Origin: Abiotrophia sp938010525
GTDB lineage: Bacteria; Bacillota; Bacilli; Lactobacillales; Aerococcaceae
DNA length: 64,000 nucleotides
Reading direction: 5' to 3'
Assembly: GCF_938010525.1 (NCBI RefSeq)
Contig: NZ_CALLVK010000012.1
Span: forward strand, 1 to 64,000
Position numbers and translations under genes: made by a program. Of this stretch, positions 9,460 to 17,875 are shown in pieces. The number at the start of each line of letters is the position of its first letter. Positions within the stretch are counted from its first letter, which is position 1. The notes beneath the pieces are model-generated. The model made no database searches. It was not told where the DNA came from and was given only the letters and a program-made list of their open reading frames with translations.

Positions 9460-10482
9460 ATGGGGTTATTTGATCGTATACGGCGTGCCTTTACCGGGGA
9501 AGATGCCGTTGTCAAAGAAGAAGAAGTAAAAAAAGAAGACCAGATAGTCATTGACTCCTACGACCAAGGGACAGCCAAGACCCGTCGCAACTTCACTGAT
9601 ATTATGACCAATCTCTTCACCAGCTTCCGTGAAGTGGACGAGGAGTTCTATGAGGACTTGGAAGAAGCCTTTATCGGGGCGGACGTTGGTTTTGCGATGA
9701 CTATCGCTATTACTGATGCCATTCGTGATGAAATCGAACGGACAGGCGTCCACAAGCCAGAAGATGTCAAGCGCGTACTCCTTGAAAAAATGGTTCAAGT
9801 CTATGAGCGAGGCGGCCAAAATCTGGTTTCACTTAAGGAGAACCCAGATGGTCCGACGGTTATCCTCTTTGTCGGGGTTAATGGGGTAGGGAAAACAACA
9901 TCGGTCGGTAAGATTGGTTATCAGCTCAAGCAAGAAGGTCACAAGGTCCTCATGGCAGCTGCCGATACCTTCCGGGCTGGTGCTGTTGAGCAACTGAATG
10001 TCTGGGGCGAGCGTCTGGACATTCCAGTGGTAACGGGCAAGGCCCAAGGCGACCCTGCCGCTGTTGTCTATGATGCGGTTAAGAAAGCCAATGCGGAAGG
10101 CTATGACTATCTCTTAGTCGATACGGCCGGTCGTTTACAGACCAAGGCCAATCTCATGGAAGAATTGGCTAAGATTAAGCGGATTATTGAGCGTGAGAAC
10201 CCAAATGGGGTCCAAGAAGTCCTATTAGCTTTGGACGCGACAACCGGGCAAAATGCGCTCATCCAGGCCAAACAATTCAATGAAGCAACTGAAATTACCG
10301 GCTTGGTGCTGACTAAGTTAGATGGAACAGCCAAAGGGGGCGTAGTCCTCTCCATTCGCTATGAATTGGATATTCCAGTTAAGTACATTGGTCTCGGTGA
10401 GAAGGCGACTGACTTGAAGAAGTTTGATGCTGAAGCCTATATGTACAGCTTGGTCAAGGATGTTCTAGAAGTAAAAAATTAA
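9460..10482 (+). CDS. ftsY: Signal recognition particle receptor FtsY
   Basis: This is the SRP-receptor GTPase that docks Ffh-bound ribosome-nascent chain complexes at the membrane. It has 340 residues. A short acidic A region (about residues 15-45, rich in Glu and Lys) precedes the N and G domains. The G domain shows GVNGVGKTTSVGK (P-loop), DTFRAGAVEQL, VDTAGR and TKLDGTAKGG. The A region is much shorter than in E. coli, as is usual in Firmicutes. It is the last gene of the rnc-smc operon; its partner ffh is 1.5 kb downstream. Confidence 0.96.
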   Translation: MGLFDRIRRAFTGEDAVVKEEEVKKEDQIVIDSYDQGTAKTRRNFTDIMTNLFTSFREVDEEFYEDLEEAFIGADVGFAMTIAITDAIRDEIERTGVHKPEDVKRVLLEKMVQVYERGGQNLVSLKENPDGPTVILFVGVNGVGKTTSVGKIGYQLKQEGHKVLMAAADTFRAGAVEQLNVWGERLDIPVVTGKAQGDPAAVVYDAVKKANAEGYDYLLVDTAGRLQTKANLMEELAKIKRIIERENPNGVQEVLLALDATTGQNALIQAKQFNEATEITGLVLTKLDGTAKGGVVLSIRYELDIPVKYIGLGEKATDLKKFDAEAYMYSLVKDVLEVKN

Positions 10483-10488
10483 GATAGC

Positions 10489-10517
10489 GAGAGGTTGGGT
10501 TAGCCTGGCCTCTTTTT
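10489..10517 (+). terminator. Terminator after ftsY
   Basis: AGAGG (10490-10494) pairs with CCTCT (10509-10513) in an imperfect hairpin with a following T-run. Confidence 0.6.
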
Positions 10518-10638
10518 GTAATGGAGATGAAGTCGCTGTGATTTGGATTATCGCAATCTTAAGGAAAACTTTACTTGCGTGTGGGATTTTTTTAGGGTAG
10601 GATAAGATGTTAACAATCTATCTGTTTGAGGAGGTCCT

Positions 10639-11073
10639 ATGGAAAAACAATCTTCCTTTAAGTTTGTCATTCAATATAATCTACTTTTATCCATCTTTGC
10701 TAGTACGGCCATTTCAGCCGCTATTTTAATAAAATATAGTCAGTTTTCTTGGGGGCAGTTGGCCGTGGATACGACACAAGCCATTATTATCAGTGTCTTG
10801 GTCGGCGTGGGCTTTCCTTTTGACTTGATTACCAAGCCACTTAAGTCAACTCTGTCATTAAGCGGCTGGCCTTTGCGTTTGGCAACGAACGCCATGATTT
10901 GTGCGATAGTCGCGGCGGTTGTGACCATCTATTTCAAGCTGCTAATCTTTGGCTTTGGGCCGGCAACTGGCCCTGCCTTCCTAGCCGATTATCCCTTGTC
11001 CTGGGCAGTTGGGGTAAGTGTGGCTTTTATTCTAGAACCTTACCTCTTATCATTTTTGCAAGCAGATAGTTAA
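10639..11073 (+). CDS. Small integral membrane protein of unknown function
   Basis: This 144-residue protein has four hydrophobic segments (about residues 10-30, 42-62, 78-104 and 115-140) and almost no soluble portion. I do not recognise the family. The start is ATG 10639 behind GAGGAGG. It forms its own unit, with the ftsY terminator upstream and a strong terminator downstream. The short loop FPFDLITKPLKSTLS between helices 2 and 3 is its most polar stretch and could be a contact surface; this is speculation. Confidence 0.75.
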   Translation: MEKQSSFKFVIQYNLLLSIFASTAISAAILIKYSQFSWGQLAVDTTQAIIISVLVGVGFPFDLITKPLKSTLSLSGWPLRLATNAMICAIVAAVVTIYFKLLIFGFGPATGPAFLADYPLSWAVGVSVAFILEPYLLSFLQADS

Positions 11074-11076
11074 AAT

Positions 11077-11110
11077 AACCTAGTGCTCTTTGGGCACTAG
11101 GTTGTTTTTA
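11077..11110 (+). terminator. Terminator of the small membrane protein gene
   Basis: AACCTAGTGC (11077-11086) and GCACTAGGTT (11094-11103) form a perfect 10-base-pair stem followed by a T-rich tract. Confidence 0.85.
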
Positions 11111-11122
11111 TAACAATAAGAC

Positions 11123-11136
11123 TTAGGCAGGCCTAA
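11123..11136 (+). promoter_or_regulatory. Putative DtxR/MntR-type operator upstream of the metal repressor gene
   Basis: TTAGGCAGGCCTAA is a perfect dyad (6-base arms, 2-base centre). It matches the dyad TTAGGTTGACCTAA in the metal transporter promoter at 19145-19158 in all but the innermost bases. It lies just upstream of the putative -35 element, consistent with autoregulation. Confidence 0.55.
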
Positions 11137-11142
11137 TCCAGT

Positions 11143-11171
11143 TTGTCTTGACTCTAGAAACATGGTAGAAT
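11143..11171 (+). promoter_or_regulatory. Putative promoter of the DtxR/MntR-type gene
   Basis: TTGTCT (11143-11148) and TAGAAT (11166-11171) with a 17-base spacer. Confidence 0.45.
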
Positions 11172-11204
11172 AAGACAAGAAGGATTAGGAGACGAGGTGT
11201 CGCA

Positions 11205-11576
11205 ATGAAAAAAAGCCAAAGTCAAGAAGACTACCTTAAGTTCATTCACGAGGCAGGTCATGGCCAATATGTTTCTAACAAGGAAATTGCCACTGGTCTC
11301 AATGTAGCCCCTCCTTCGGTGAGTGAGATGATTACTAAATTGGCCCAAGAAGGCTTGGTAGCCTACAAGCCCTATAGTGGGGCCATGCTGACGCCTCAAG
11401 GCAAGAAATTAGCCATTGAATTAGTGCGTAAGCATGAAATCTGGGAATATTTCTTAGAGCACAAACTAGGCTATACTAAGACGGAAGTCCATGAATTGGC
11501 GGAGCTCTTAGAACATGCAACTTCAACGGATTTGGCCAATCGCCTGGCAGCCTATATCCAATATCCTGAAGGGTAG
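11205..11576 (+). CDS. mntR: DtxR/MntR-family metal-dependent transcriptional repressor
   Basis: This 123-residue regulator has an N-terminal winged helix-turn-helix (SNKEIATGLNVAPPSVSEMITKL, about residues 23-46) and a metal-binding dimerisation domain. Ligands comparable to MntR are visible: Asp in EDYL, His in VRKHEIWEYF, and the ExxEH group in ELLEH. The position of the second N-terminal MntR ligand is Lys (EDYLK) rather than Glu, which may alter metal choice. There is no C-terminal FeoA/SH3-like domain, so it resembles the short MntR type. It likely represses the ABC transporter at 19.2-21.7 kb and itself, because both promoters share a TTAGG-N4-CCTAA dyad. The mntR symbol is by similarity only. 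Confidence 0.8.
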   Translation: MKKSQSQEDYLKFIHEAGHGQYVSNKEIATGLNVAPPSVSEMITKLAQEGLVAYKPYSGAMLTPQGKKLAIELVRKHEIWEYFLEHKLGYTKTEVHELAELLEHATSTDLANRLAAYIQYPEG

Positions 11577-11585
11577 GCGGCTCTA

Positions 11586-11906
11586 ATGGATTTAGCAAAA
11601 GTAATGCGAGTCAACCAGTTGCTTGGTTTTTACGGCGGGCTTCTGACTGACAAGCAACAAGCCATGCTAGGGCTCTACTATGAGGAAGATTTTTCCCTGG
11701 CTGAAATTGCCGACCACTATGACATTAGTCGCCAGGCTGTCCGGGATAATTTGAAGCGGGCTGAACAGACTTTAGAGCACTATGAAGATCAGCTCCATCT
11801 CTTAGCACGGCGAGAGGCAAGACTAGCCTTGCTAGACCAGCTAGCCAATCATACCAATGAGGCGGGTCAGGCTTTCCTAGCAGAAATACGGGCTATGGAT
11901 CAGTAG
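11586..11906 (+). CDS. ylxM: UPF0122 / YlxM family DNA-binding protein
   Basis: This 106-residue sigma-factor region 4-like helix-turn-helix protein shows YYEEDFSLAEIADHYDISRQAV in its central part. YlxM homologues are encoded directly ahead of ffh in most Firmicutes and are linked to the SRP pathway; that context is conserved here (ffh starts 65 bases downstream). It begins 9 bases after the repressor gene and may be partly co-transcribed with it. Confidence 0.9.
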   Translation: MDLAKVMRVNQLLGFYGGLLTDKQQAMLGLYYEEDFSLAEIADHYDISRQAVRDNLKRAEQTLEHYEDQLHLLARREARLALLDQLANHTNEAGQAFLAEIRAMDQ

Positions 11907-11971
11907 ACCAATTTATAAGATAAAATCAATAGAGGAGGCTAGGTCAGTCCTAGCCAAGAAGGAGGAAAACA

Positions 11972-13447
11972 ATGGCGTTTGAAGGATTATCCGAACGCTT
12001 GCAGAATGCCATTAGCGGCATTGGTGCCGGAGGTACCATTAGCGAAGCAGACTTAAGACAGATGATGCGGGAGATTCGTCTAGCCCTCTTAGAGGCCGAC
12101 GTCAACTTCCAAGTGGTGAAGAGTTTTGTTAAGACAGTCAATGAACGGGCCTTGGGCTCAGATGTCTTGGCTTCTTTATCACCCGCTCAACAAGTAGTCA
12201 AGATTGTTGACGAAGAATTAACTGCCCTCATGGGTGGCGAACAGGTGCCGCTTAACTTTGCGACCCAACCGCCAACCATTATTATGATGGCCGGTCTCCA
12301 AGGGGCCGGGAAGACAACAACCGTAGGTAAGTTGGCCAAATACGTCCAAGCCCAAGGCAAGAAGCGGCCTTTACTGGTGGCAGGCGATATTTACCGTCCA
12401 GCTGCCATTGCCCAGCTTCAAACTATCGGCCAGCAACTAGGTTTTGATGTCTTTAGCTTAGGTTCAGATGTCAGCCCGGTAGAAATTGCCCGTCAAGCGG
12501 TGGCTCAAGCCCGCATGCAAGGTAATGACGTAGTCTTAATCGATACGGCAGGTCGTCTGCACGTCGATGAGACCCTGATGGAAGAGTTGCGCCAAATTAA
12601 GGCAGCGGTTAACCCACACGAAATTCTGCTGACTGTGGATGCCATGACCGGTCAGGATGCCGTCAACGTGGCCAAGTCATTTAACGATTCTCTGGATATT
12701 ACCGGGGTTATTATCACCAAGTTAGATGGGGATACCCGGGGTGGGGCGGCCTTATCTATCCGCTCGATTATCGACCGTCCAATTAAGTTCACCGGTCAAG
12801 GTGAAAAACTAGACGCCCTGGAGCCATTCTACCCAGACCGTATGTCTAGCCGGATTCTGGGTATGGGGGACATGATGACCCTGATTGAGAAAGCTCAACA
12901 GGAGTTTGATGAAGCCCGCGCCCAAGAGATGGCTGATAAGATTAAGGCCAATAGCTTTGACTTTAATGACTTTATCGAGCAAATGGACCAAGTCAACAAG
13001 ATGGGCCCACTCAAGGACTTGATTAAGTTAATCCCTGGGATTAACAAGATTCCTGGCCTAGATGAATTGGATGTCAACCAGAAGGATATGGCGCGTGTTA
13101 AGGCCATTGTCCTCTCCATGACACCAGCCGAACGTGAGAATCCAGACATTATTTCTCAGAGCCGTCGTAAACGGATTGCAGCAGGTTGTGGTCAGTCGCT
13201 AGCCGATGTTAACCGCATGATTAAACAGTTTAATCAGTCACGCGATATGATGAGCCAAATGTCTAATGGTAAGATGGGCGGTATGAAGAAAATGATGGCC
13301 CAACTCCAACAAGGCGGCGGTGGCTTCCCAGGTATGGGTGGCGGCGGTATGAGCGATACCGACTTCATGACACCAGAACAGTTAGCTAAACGTAAGGCTG
13401 AAAAGGACTTACAACGCAAACTCAAAAAATTGAAGAAACGTCGTTAA
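11972..13447 (+). CDS. ffh: Signal recognition particle protein Ffh (SRP54)
   Basis: This 491-residue SRP GTPase binds signal sequences and 4.5S/scRNA and targets nascent membrane proteins to FtsY. The NG domain shows GLQGAGKTTTVGK, DIYRPAAIAQL, DTAGR and TKLDGDTRGG. From about residue 300 the M domain includes the RNA-binding SRRKRIAAGCG and a Met/Gly-rich C-terminal region. GGAGGA precedes the ATG. It forms an operon with ylxM and ends at a strong terminator. Confidence 0.96.
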   Translation: MAFEGLSERLQNAISGIGAGGTISEADLRQMMREIRLALLEADVNFQVVKSFVKTVNERALGSDVLASLSPAQQVVKIVDEELTALMGGEQVPLNFATQPPTIIMMAGLQGAGKTTTVGKLAKYVQAQGKKRPLLVAGDIYRPAAIAQLQTIGQQLGFDVFSLGSDVSPVEIARQAVAQARMQGNDVVLIDTAGRLHVDETLMEELRQIKAAVNPHEILLTVDAMTGQDAVNVAKSFNDSLDITGVIITKLDGDTRGGAALSIRSIIDRPIKFTGQGEKLDALEPFYPDRMSSRILGMGDMMTLIEKAQQEFDEARAQEMADKIKANSFDFNDFIEQMDQVNKMGPLKDLIKLIPGINKIPGLDELDVNQKDMARVKAIVLSMTPAERENPDIISQSRRKRIAAGCGQSLADVNRMIKQFNQSRDMMSQMSNGKMGGMKKMMAQLQQGGGGFPGMGGGGMSDTDFMTPEQLAKRKAEKDLQRKLKKLKKRR

Positions 13448-13454
13448 GACAAGT

Positions 13455-13485
13455 AAAGAGGCTGGATATTCCAGCCTCTTTTTCT
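13455..13485 (+). terminator. Terminator after ffh
   Basis: AAAGAGGCTGG and CCAGCCTCTTT flank a 5-base loop and run into T residues. The A-rich left side could also let it serve the convergent minus-strand gene. Confidence 0.85.
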
Positions 13486-13503
13486 ATCTATATAATAGGA
13501 AGT

Positions 13504-14706
13504 TTAAACTTCTTTGAAGGTCTTATCACCGTCATAATTCTGCTCTAGCTTGCGGAATTGGTCGCGAGTATCTTGTGGCAGGGCTTGGCCGATATCCATC
13601 ATGCGGACAATGTCCTTGAAGGCGGCTTGAGGAATAGCCAAGTCTGCCAAGTCTTCAGGACTAATCTGCAGATTAATCGGATCAGGATCTCCTGCAGCAA
13701 ACTTATTGACAAAGTCTGGATCCACCACAAAGGGGGTAGAAATCCCCACTAATTCAGCATGTTCTAAGGCTTCTTGGGCCTTGGCAATAGAGTTAATGCC
13801 ACCCGTTACCATGAGAGGAAGTCGACCGGCTAGATGCTCATGGACGACTTGGTTAATTAGACGGCCTTGATGGGGTCCCGCAGCTCTCACGCGGTTACGG
13901 AAGACATCCCGCCCCCAACTTGCTAGGCAGAGGTAGTCCAAGGGGACACGTTCTAAAATCCAATCCGTCACTTGATTGAATTCTTCTACTGTATAGCCCA
14001 CTTCTTGGCCGCGCGTTTCCTCAGGCGTACAGCGATAGCCTAGGATAAAGCCAGGCGGCGCCAGTCGCTCGACGACCTCCATAATGGCTTCCCAAATTTC
14101 TAAGATCAAGTGAGCGCGATTTTCTAGACTATCAGCCCCATATGCATCCGTCCGCTGGTTAGAGAAGGTAGATAAGAAGGACTGAGGCAGCAAACGTTGG
14201 GCACTGGATAACTCGATGCCGGCAAAGCCCGCTTGAATGGCCCGTCGCGTTGCATCCGCATAGTAGCCAATGATGGCCTTTATCTGTGACTGATCTAAGG
14301 CATTGACTTGATGGGGGATAGGGGAATTCAGGGTCATTGGGCTCGGCCCGTAAACATAGCCCTGCCGACGTAAGTAAGGCTCCGCAAATCGTCCCGCGTG
14401 GGTCAATTGGATGAGCGCCTTGGCGCCATCTTGCTGCATAGCCTGAGCTAGTTTTGTCAAACCCGGCACACAGACATCCTCAGCTAGACTGGGTCCAAAT
14501 TCGAAGAGTTGTCCCTGGGGATGAATGTAGGCAGCCCCGGTGATTTGTAGGGGGGCGGACTGAGCTCGGCGGCGTGAGTAGGCCAAGTCTTCTTCTGTAA
14601 TGTGACCTTGCGCGGTTGAGGAATTGGTAGTCATAGGTGAGAGGACGAAGCGATTGGCTAAGGTATGGGTACCTAGACCTAGTGGGCTAAGCAGGGGTGA
14701 TGGCAT
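13504..14706 (-). CDS. NADH:flavin oxidoreductase, Old Yellow Enzyme family, SirTM-operon type
   Basis: This is a 400-residue FMN-dependent TIM-barrel oxidoreductase. The start ATG 14706 has an AAGGAG site at good spacing; the upstream in-frame GTG at 14715 overlaps that site. OYE features include LANRFVLSPMT at the N-terminus, ALIQLTHAGR, and the FSNQRTDAYG loop. The usual active-site His-x-x-Asn/His pair is replaced by Ser167 and Gln170 (ELSSAQ), so the ligand-binding chemistry probably differs from classical ene-reductases. It is divergent from the LLM/GcvH-L/macrodomain/SirTM/LplA2 operon. OYE-like genes accompany this operon in other Firmicutes, so it likely acts in the same redox-responsive pathway. 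Confidence 0.87.
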   Translation of the reverse strand: MPSPLLSPLGLGTHTLANRFVLSPMTTNSSTAQGHITEEDLAYSRRRAQSAPLQITGAAYIHPQGQLFEFGPSLAEDVCVPGLTKLAQAMQQDGAKALIQLTHAGRFAEPYLRRQGYVYGPSPMTLNSPIPHQVNALDQSQIKAIIGYYADATRRAIQAGFAGIELSSAQRLLPQSFLSTFSNQRTDAYGADSLENRAHLILEIWEAIMEVVERLAPPGFILGYRCTPEETRGQEVGYTVEEFNQVTDWILERVPLDYLCLASWGRDVFRNRVRAAGPHQGRLINQVVHEHLAGRLPLMVTGGINSIAKAQEALEHAELVGISTPFVVDPDFVNKFAAGDPDPINLQISPEDLADLAIPQAAFKDIVRMMDIGQALPQDTRDQFRKLEQNYDGDKTFKEV

Positions 14707-14767
14707 GTGAGACACTCCTTCGGCAGCTGTTCAAGCAGCTAGCATAATCAGATACTTACACGTTAGC

Positions 14768-14780
14768 ATGAAAATTTCAT
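14768..14780. promoter_or_regulatory. Dyad ATGAAAATTTCAT in the divergent intergenic region
   Basis: This perfect 13-base palindrome lies between the divergent OYE and LLM genes, about 20 bases upstream of the LLM -35 element. It could be an operator for a shared regulator; no regulator gene for it is recognisable nearby. Confidence 0.35.
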
Positions 14781-14798
14781 CTGGTCAAACACCATGAG

Positions 14799-14827
14799 TT
14801 GACATTCCCCTTGGTCTGATTGATAAT
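14799..14827 (+). promoter_or_regulatory. Promoter of the SirTM operon
   Basis: TTGACA (14799-14804) and GATAAT (14822-14827) are separated by 17 bases, 30 bases ahead of the first gene. Confidence 0.7.
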
Positions 14828-14856
14828 AAAATTATTGATAAGAATGGAGGGCTCAC

Positions 14857-15864
14857 ATGTTACTAAGTGTTTTGGATTATGCCATGGTAGACAGTGGCCG
14901 AACAAGTCAAGAAGCCCTAGGGGAGACAGTAGCCCTGGCTCAATTAGCAGATGAATTGGGCTATCACCGTTTCTGGGTGGCCGAGCACCATCAGGTGCCA
15001 GCCCTAGCCAGCGCCAGCCCGGAGCTCATGATCATGCATTTGCTAGGGAAAACGCAGCGCATTATGATTGGTTCGGGTGGCATCATGCTACCTCACTACC
15101 AGCCTTATAAGGTAGCAGAGTGGGTGACTACCCTCAGGTCCCTCTATCCAGGTCGTGTCAATGTGGGCTTAGGAAATAATCCAGGTACCAGCTCTGTCAG
15201 AGAATTGATGGGCACGGGTGAACTTAAGCGCTCAGATTATGCCCAGCAAGTGACGGATTTGGTTCAGTACTTGGCGGATCCAGAATCAGTTGGTTTGCAC
15301 GCGCCAGGACCTAGCCAGGAGGCCCTATGGTTGCTGTCGGCTGGCCTTCACTCAGCCCAGTTAGCAGGAAGTTTGGGTCAGGCTTATGTCTATGGCTATT
15401 TCCTAGCACCAGGCAAAGACCCACTTGCCAGTGCCCAAGAAGCCTTAAATACTTATCGAGCTGCCTGCCAAGAAGCAGGCCACGCACCACAGGCTAGCCT
15501 GGCGGTCTTTGTGGTCTTAGGTCAGGATGAGACTCAGTGTCAGCAACTCCTATCAGCCTTAGACATCTGGCAACTGGGTAAGCAAGATTATGCTGAATTC
15601 AAGACCTTTCCAACAGTCCAGGAGGCGGCCGCTTATCCCCTAAGTCAGGAGGACCGAGCACAGATAGAAATCAACCGTCAGCGTGTGGTCGTAGGCACCC
15701 TCGATCAAGTCAAGCAGCAGCTAGATGACTTGGCAGCTAGTCTAGACCTTGAGGAGCTTATGGTTATTCCCTTAGTGCCAGATATTAAAAAACGTCAAGC
15801 AACACTCCAGGCTTTAGCACAAGCCTATCAACTCAATCAAGATAAGAAATCGGAGGAATTATAA
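14857..15864 (+). CDS. LLM-class (luciferase-like) flavin-dependent oxidoreductase
   Basis: This 335-residue bacterial-luciferase-like flavoprotein has the family N-terminus (LSVLDYAMVDSG), the EHHQVP motif near residue 45 and IGSGGIMLPHYQPYKVAEW. It is the first gene of the SirTM operon, and its stop overlaps the ATG of the GcvH-like gene by one base. Members of this group are proposed to act in redox defence with the lipoylated GcvH-L carrier. The substrate is unknown. Confidence 0.9.
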   Translation: MLLSVLDYAMVDSGRTSQEALGETVALAQLADELGYHRFWVAEHHQVPALASASPELMIMHLLGKTQRIMIGSGGIMLPHYQPYKVAEWVTTLRSLYPGRVNVGLGNNPGTSSVRELMGTGELKRSDYAQQVTDLVQYLADPESVGLHAPGPSQEALWLLSAGLHSAQLAGSLGQAYVYGYFLAPGKDPLASAQEALNTYRAACQEAGHAPQASLAVFVVLGQDETQCQQLLSALDIWQLGKQDYAEFKTFPTVQEAAAYPLSQEDRAQIEINRQRVVVGTLDQVKQQLDDLAASLDLEELMVIPLVPDIKKRQATLQALAQAYQLNQDKKSEEL

Positions 15865-16202
15865 TGAAGAAATTAGGTAATTATTTATGGGTTGAAAAAG
15901 AAGGGGATATCTACACCCTCAGCATGACCCCAGAATTACAAGACGATGTCGGAACGGTCGGCTATGTGGAATTTACCCGCCAAAGCCAAGTCGAGGCTGG
16001 CGACTCCCTCTTAAGTTTGGAAGCCTCTAAGACGGTTTTAGATATTTTTTCACCCCTATCTGGTCGCATTGTGGAGCTTAACTCCGCCGCTCAAGATCAG
16101 CCAACCTTGCTTAACTCAGCTAATCCAGCAGAATCTTGGCTGGTGCGCTTGACTGATGTTGAGGAAGCAGCCTTCTTGGCTTTACCAGATCCGCTAGACT
16201 AA
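15864..16202 (+). CDS. GcvH-like lipoyl carrier protein (GcvH-L)
   Basis: This 112-residue lipoyl-domain protein is related to glycine cleavage H protein, but no gcvP or gcvT is seen in the window. The lipoylated lysine is Lys56 in LEASKTVLD. In the SirTM system characterised in staphylococci and streptococci, GcvH-L is lipoylated by LplA2 and then mono-ADP-ribosylated by SirTM. All partners are encoded here. AGGAGG precedes the start, which overlaps the previous stop. Confidence 0.9.
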   Translation: MKKLGNYLWVEKEGDIYTLSMTPELQDDVGTVGYVEFTRQSQVEAGDSLLSLEASKTVLDIFSPLSGRIVELNSAAQDQPTLLNSANPAESWLVRLTDVEEAAFLALPDPLD

Positions 16203-16218
16203 GAGAGGTGGGGCTGAC

Positions 16219-17010
16219 ATGTTTGAGCAAGATTTGGATGCCCTGATTCGTCATCTTGGGGCTAGCCCTGAGCCGGGGACTGATGAAGAAAAGTTCCGGC
16301 AATATCGTGGCTTAGTCAATCAACGCTTGCCTTATCCAGTTAGTCAGGACTACCTCGATTTGGAAAGTCGCTTCTTGGCAGCCTGGCGCCAGCAGGAACC
16401 TATCTATCACTTGGCTGATTGCCAGAAGACAGCGCACCCCTCACTTTATCTCTGGCAGGGGGATATTACCCGTTTGGCGGTAGATGCCATTGTTAATGCA
16501 GCTAATTCAGCCATGCTAGGTTGCTTTGAACCTAACCATTATTGCATTGATAACCAGATTCATACCTTTGCCGGCGTTGGTTTGCGCTTGGCCTGTGCCG
16601 ATTTGAAAAAGGCCCGTGGTGGTAAGCCGCTGCCTGTCGGTCAAGCTCTCATGACACCCGGCTTTAATTTACCAGCCAAGCAGGTCATTCATACGGTAGG
16701 GCCACGCATTCATCATTTGCCAGTATCGCCCATGATGCAGGACCTACTCAAAAAGGCTTATCGGGCTTGTTTGGCTTGTGCCGACCAAGCGGGTTTGGAG
16801 ACAATCGCTTTCTGCTGTATTTCGACCGGTGAATTTTCCTATCCTATTGAAGAAGCGACTCCAATTGCCATTGAAACGGTCGCCGCTTATCTAGCGGAGA
16901 CGGGTTCCAAGCTCAAGGTCATCTTCAATGTCTGGACAGATAGCCAGTACCAACTCTATCATGACTTACTTAATTCCAAGGAGGCCTCCCATGTGGCAAG
17001 CACTAACTAA
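16219..17010 (+). CDS. Macrodomain protein-ADP-ribose hydrolase (zinc-type, SirTM-linked)
   Basis: In this 263-residue protein the macrodomain starts near residue 75 (LYLWQGDITRLAVDAIVNAANSAMLG). The cysteine/histidine-containing stretch GCFEPNHYCID is the hallmark of the SirTM-associated zinc macrodomains, which remove ADP-ribose from GcvH-L. HTVGPRIHH and ISTGEFSYP complete the ADP-ribose site. The N-terminal 70 residues are a helical extension. It overlaps the sirtuin gene by 20 bases, so the two are likely translationally coupled. Confidence 0.92.
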   Translation: MFEQDLDALIRHLGASPEPGTDEEKFRQYRGLVNQRLPYPVSQDYLDLESRFLAAWRQQEPIYHLADCQKTAHPSLYLWQGDITRLAVDAIVNAANSAMLGCFEPNHYCIDNQIHTFAGVGLRLACADLKKARGGKPLPVGQALMTPGFNLPAKQVIHTVGPRIHHLPVSPMMQDLLKKAYRACLACADQAGLETIAFCCISTGEFSYPIEEATPIAIETVAAYLAETGSKLKVIFNVWTDSQYQLYHDLLNSKEASHVASTN

Positions 17011-17866
17011 AACCTATCCTAATCAAGCCCAGCAACTCTTGGTCCTGCTTAAGGAAGCAGAGGCAGTAGTTGTGGGGATTGGAGCCGGCATGTCAGCCGC
17101 GGATGGTTTTACCTATATTGGCCCACGTTTCCAAGAGGCTTTTCCTGACTTTATTGAAAAGTATGGATTTCTTGATATGTTGCAGGCTAGTCTCTTTGAT
17201 TTCCCTAGTTGGTCGGAATATTGGGCCTTCCAAAGTCGCTTTGTCTGCCTCAACTACTTGGATCAGCCCGTGGGTCCATCTTACTTGGCTCTCAAAGACT
17301 TACTCAAGGACAAGGACTATCATATCATAACGACCAATGCCGATAATGCCTTCTGGGTGGCAGATTATGATCCCAAGAAGGTCTTCCATATCCAGGGGGA
17401 GTATGGCTTGATGCAGTGCAGTCGCCATTGCCATGCCCAGACCTATCGAGATGATGCGCTGATTCGCCACCTAGCTCAGCACCAAGTCCAAGGTCAGGTG
17501 GCTTATGAAGATATTCCTCTCTGTCCTAAGTGCGGGGCACCGCTAGAAATCAACAAGCGAAATGCTGAAAAGGGCATGGTGGAAGATGGAGACTTTATGG
17601 CCCAATTGGGTCGCTACAAGGATTTCTTGGCTAGCCATGAAGGGGACAAGGTGCTCTATCTTGAAATCGGGGTAGGTTTTACCACACCACAATTTATTAA
17701 GCAACCTTTCCACCAAGCGGTCATGGCCAATCCGGATGCCATCTTGGTGACCTTAAATCAAAAACAATATCGCATGCCACGTGCCATTCAAGACCGGACG
17801 GTCTGGCTGTCTCGAGACAGTAAAGACCTCTTGTTGGCCTGTGCGGCTGCAGCTAATCAAGCCTAG
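16991..17866 (+). CDS. SirTM, class M sirtuin: protein mono-ADP-ribosyltransferase
   Basis: This 291-residue sirtuin starts at ATG 16991 behind AAGGAGG; a longer upstream start would run through the macrodomain gene. NAD-binding features are GIGAGMSAADG and TTNADN. The catalytic histidine of deacetylase sirtuins is replaced by Gln135 (HIQG), with Asn116 in TTNADN, as in the SirTM transferases that ADP-ribosylate lipoylated GcvH-L. Zinc-binding cysteines appear as QCSRHC and CPKCG. The operon is complete, so the function can be assigned with good confidence. Confidence 0.93.
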   Translation: MWQALTKTYPNQAQQLLVLLKEAEAVVVGIGAGMSAADGFTYIGPRFQEAFPDFIEKYGFLDMLQASLFDFPSWSEYWAFQSRFVCLNYLDQPVGPSYLALKDLLKDKDYHIITTNADNAFWVADYDPKKVFHIQGEYGLMQCSRHCHAQTYRDDALIRHLAQHQVQGQVAYEDIPLCPKCGAPLEINKRNAEKGMVEDGDFMAQLGRYKDFLASHEGDKVLYLEIGVGFTTPQFIKQPFHQAVMANPDAILVTLNQKQYRMPRAIQDRTVWLSRDSKDLLLACAAAANQA

Positions 17867-17875
17867 GAGGATGAG

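Noticed and set aside
16928..16990. N-terminal extension of the sirtuin
   Set aside because: The longer frame runs through the macrodomain gene and lacks a ribosome-binding site; ATG 16991 has AAGGAGG and gives the residue numbering expected for SirTM.
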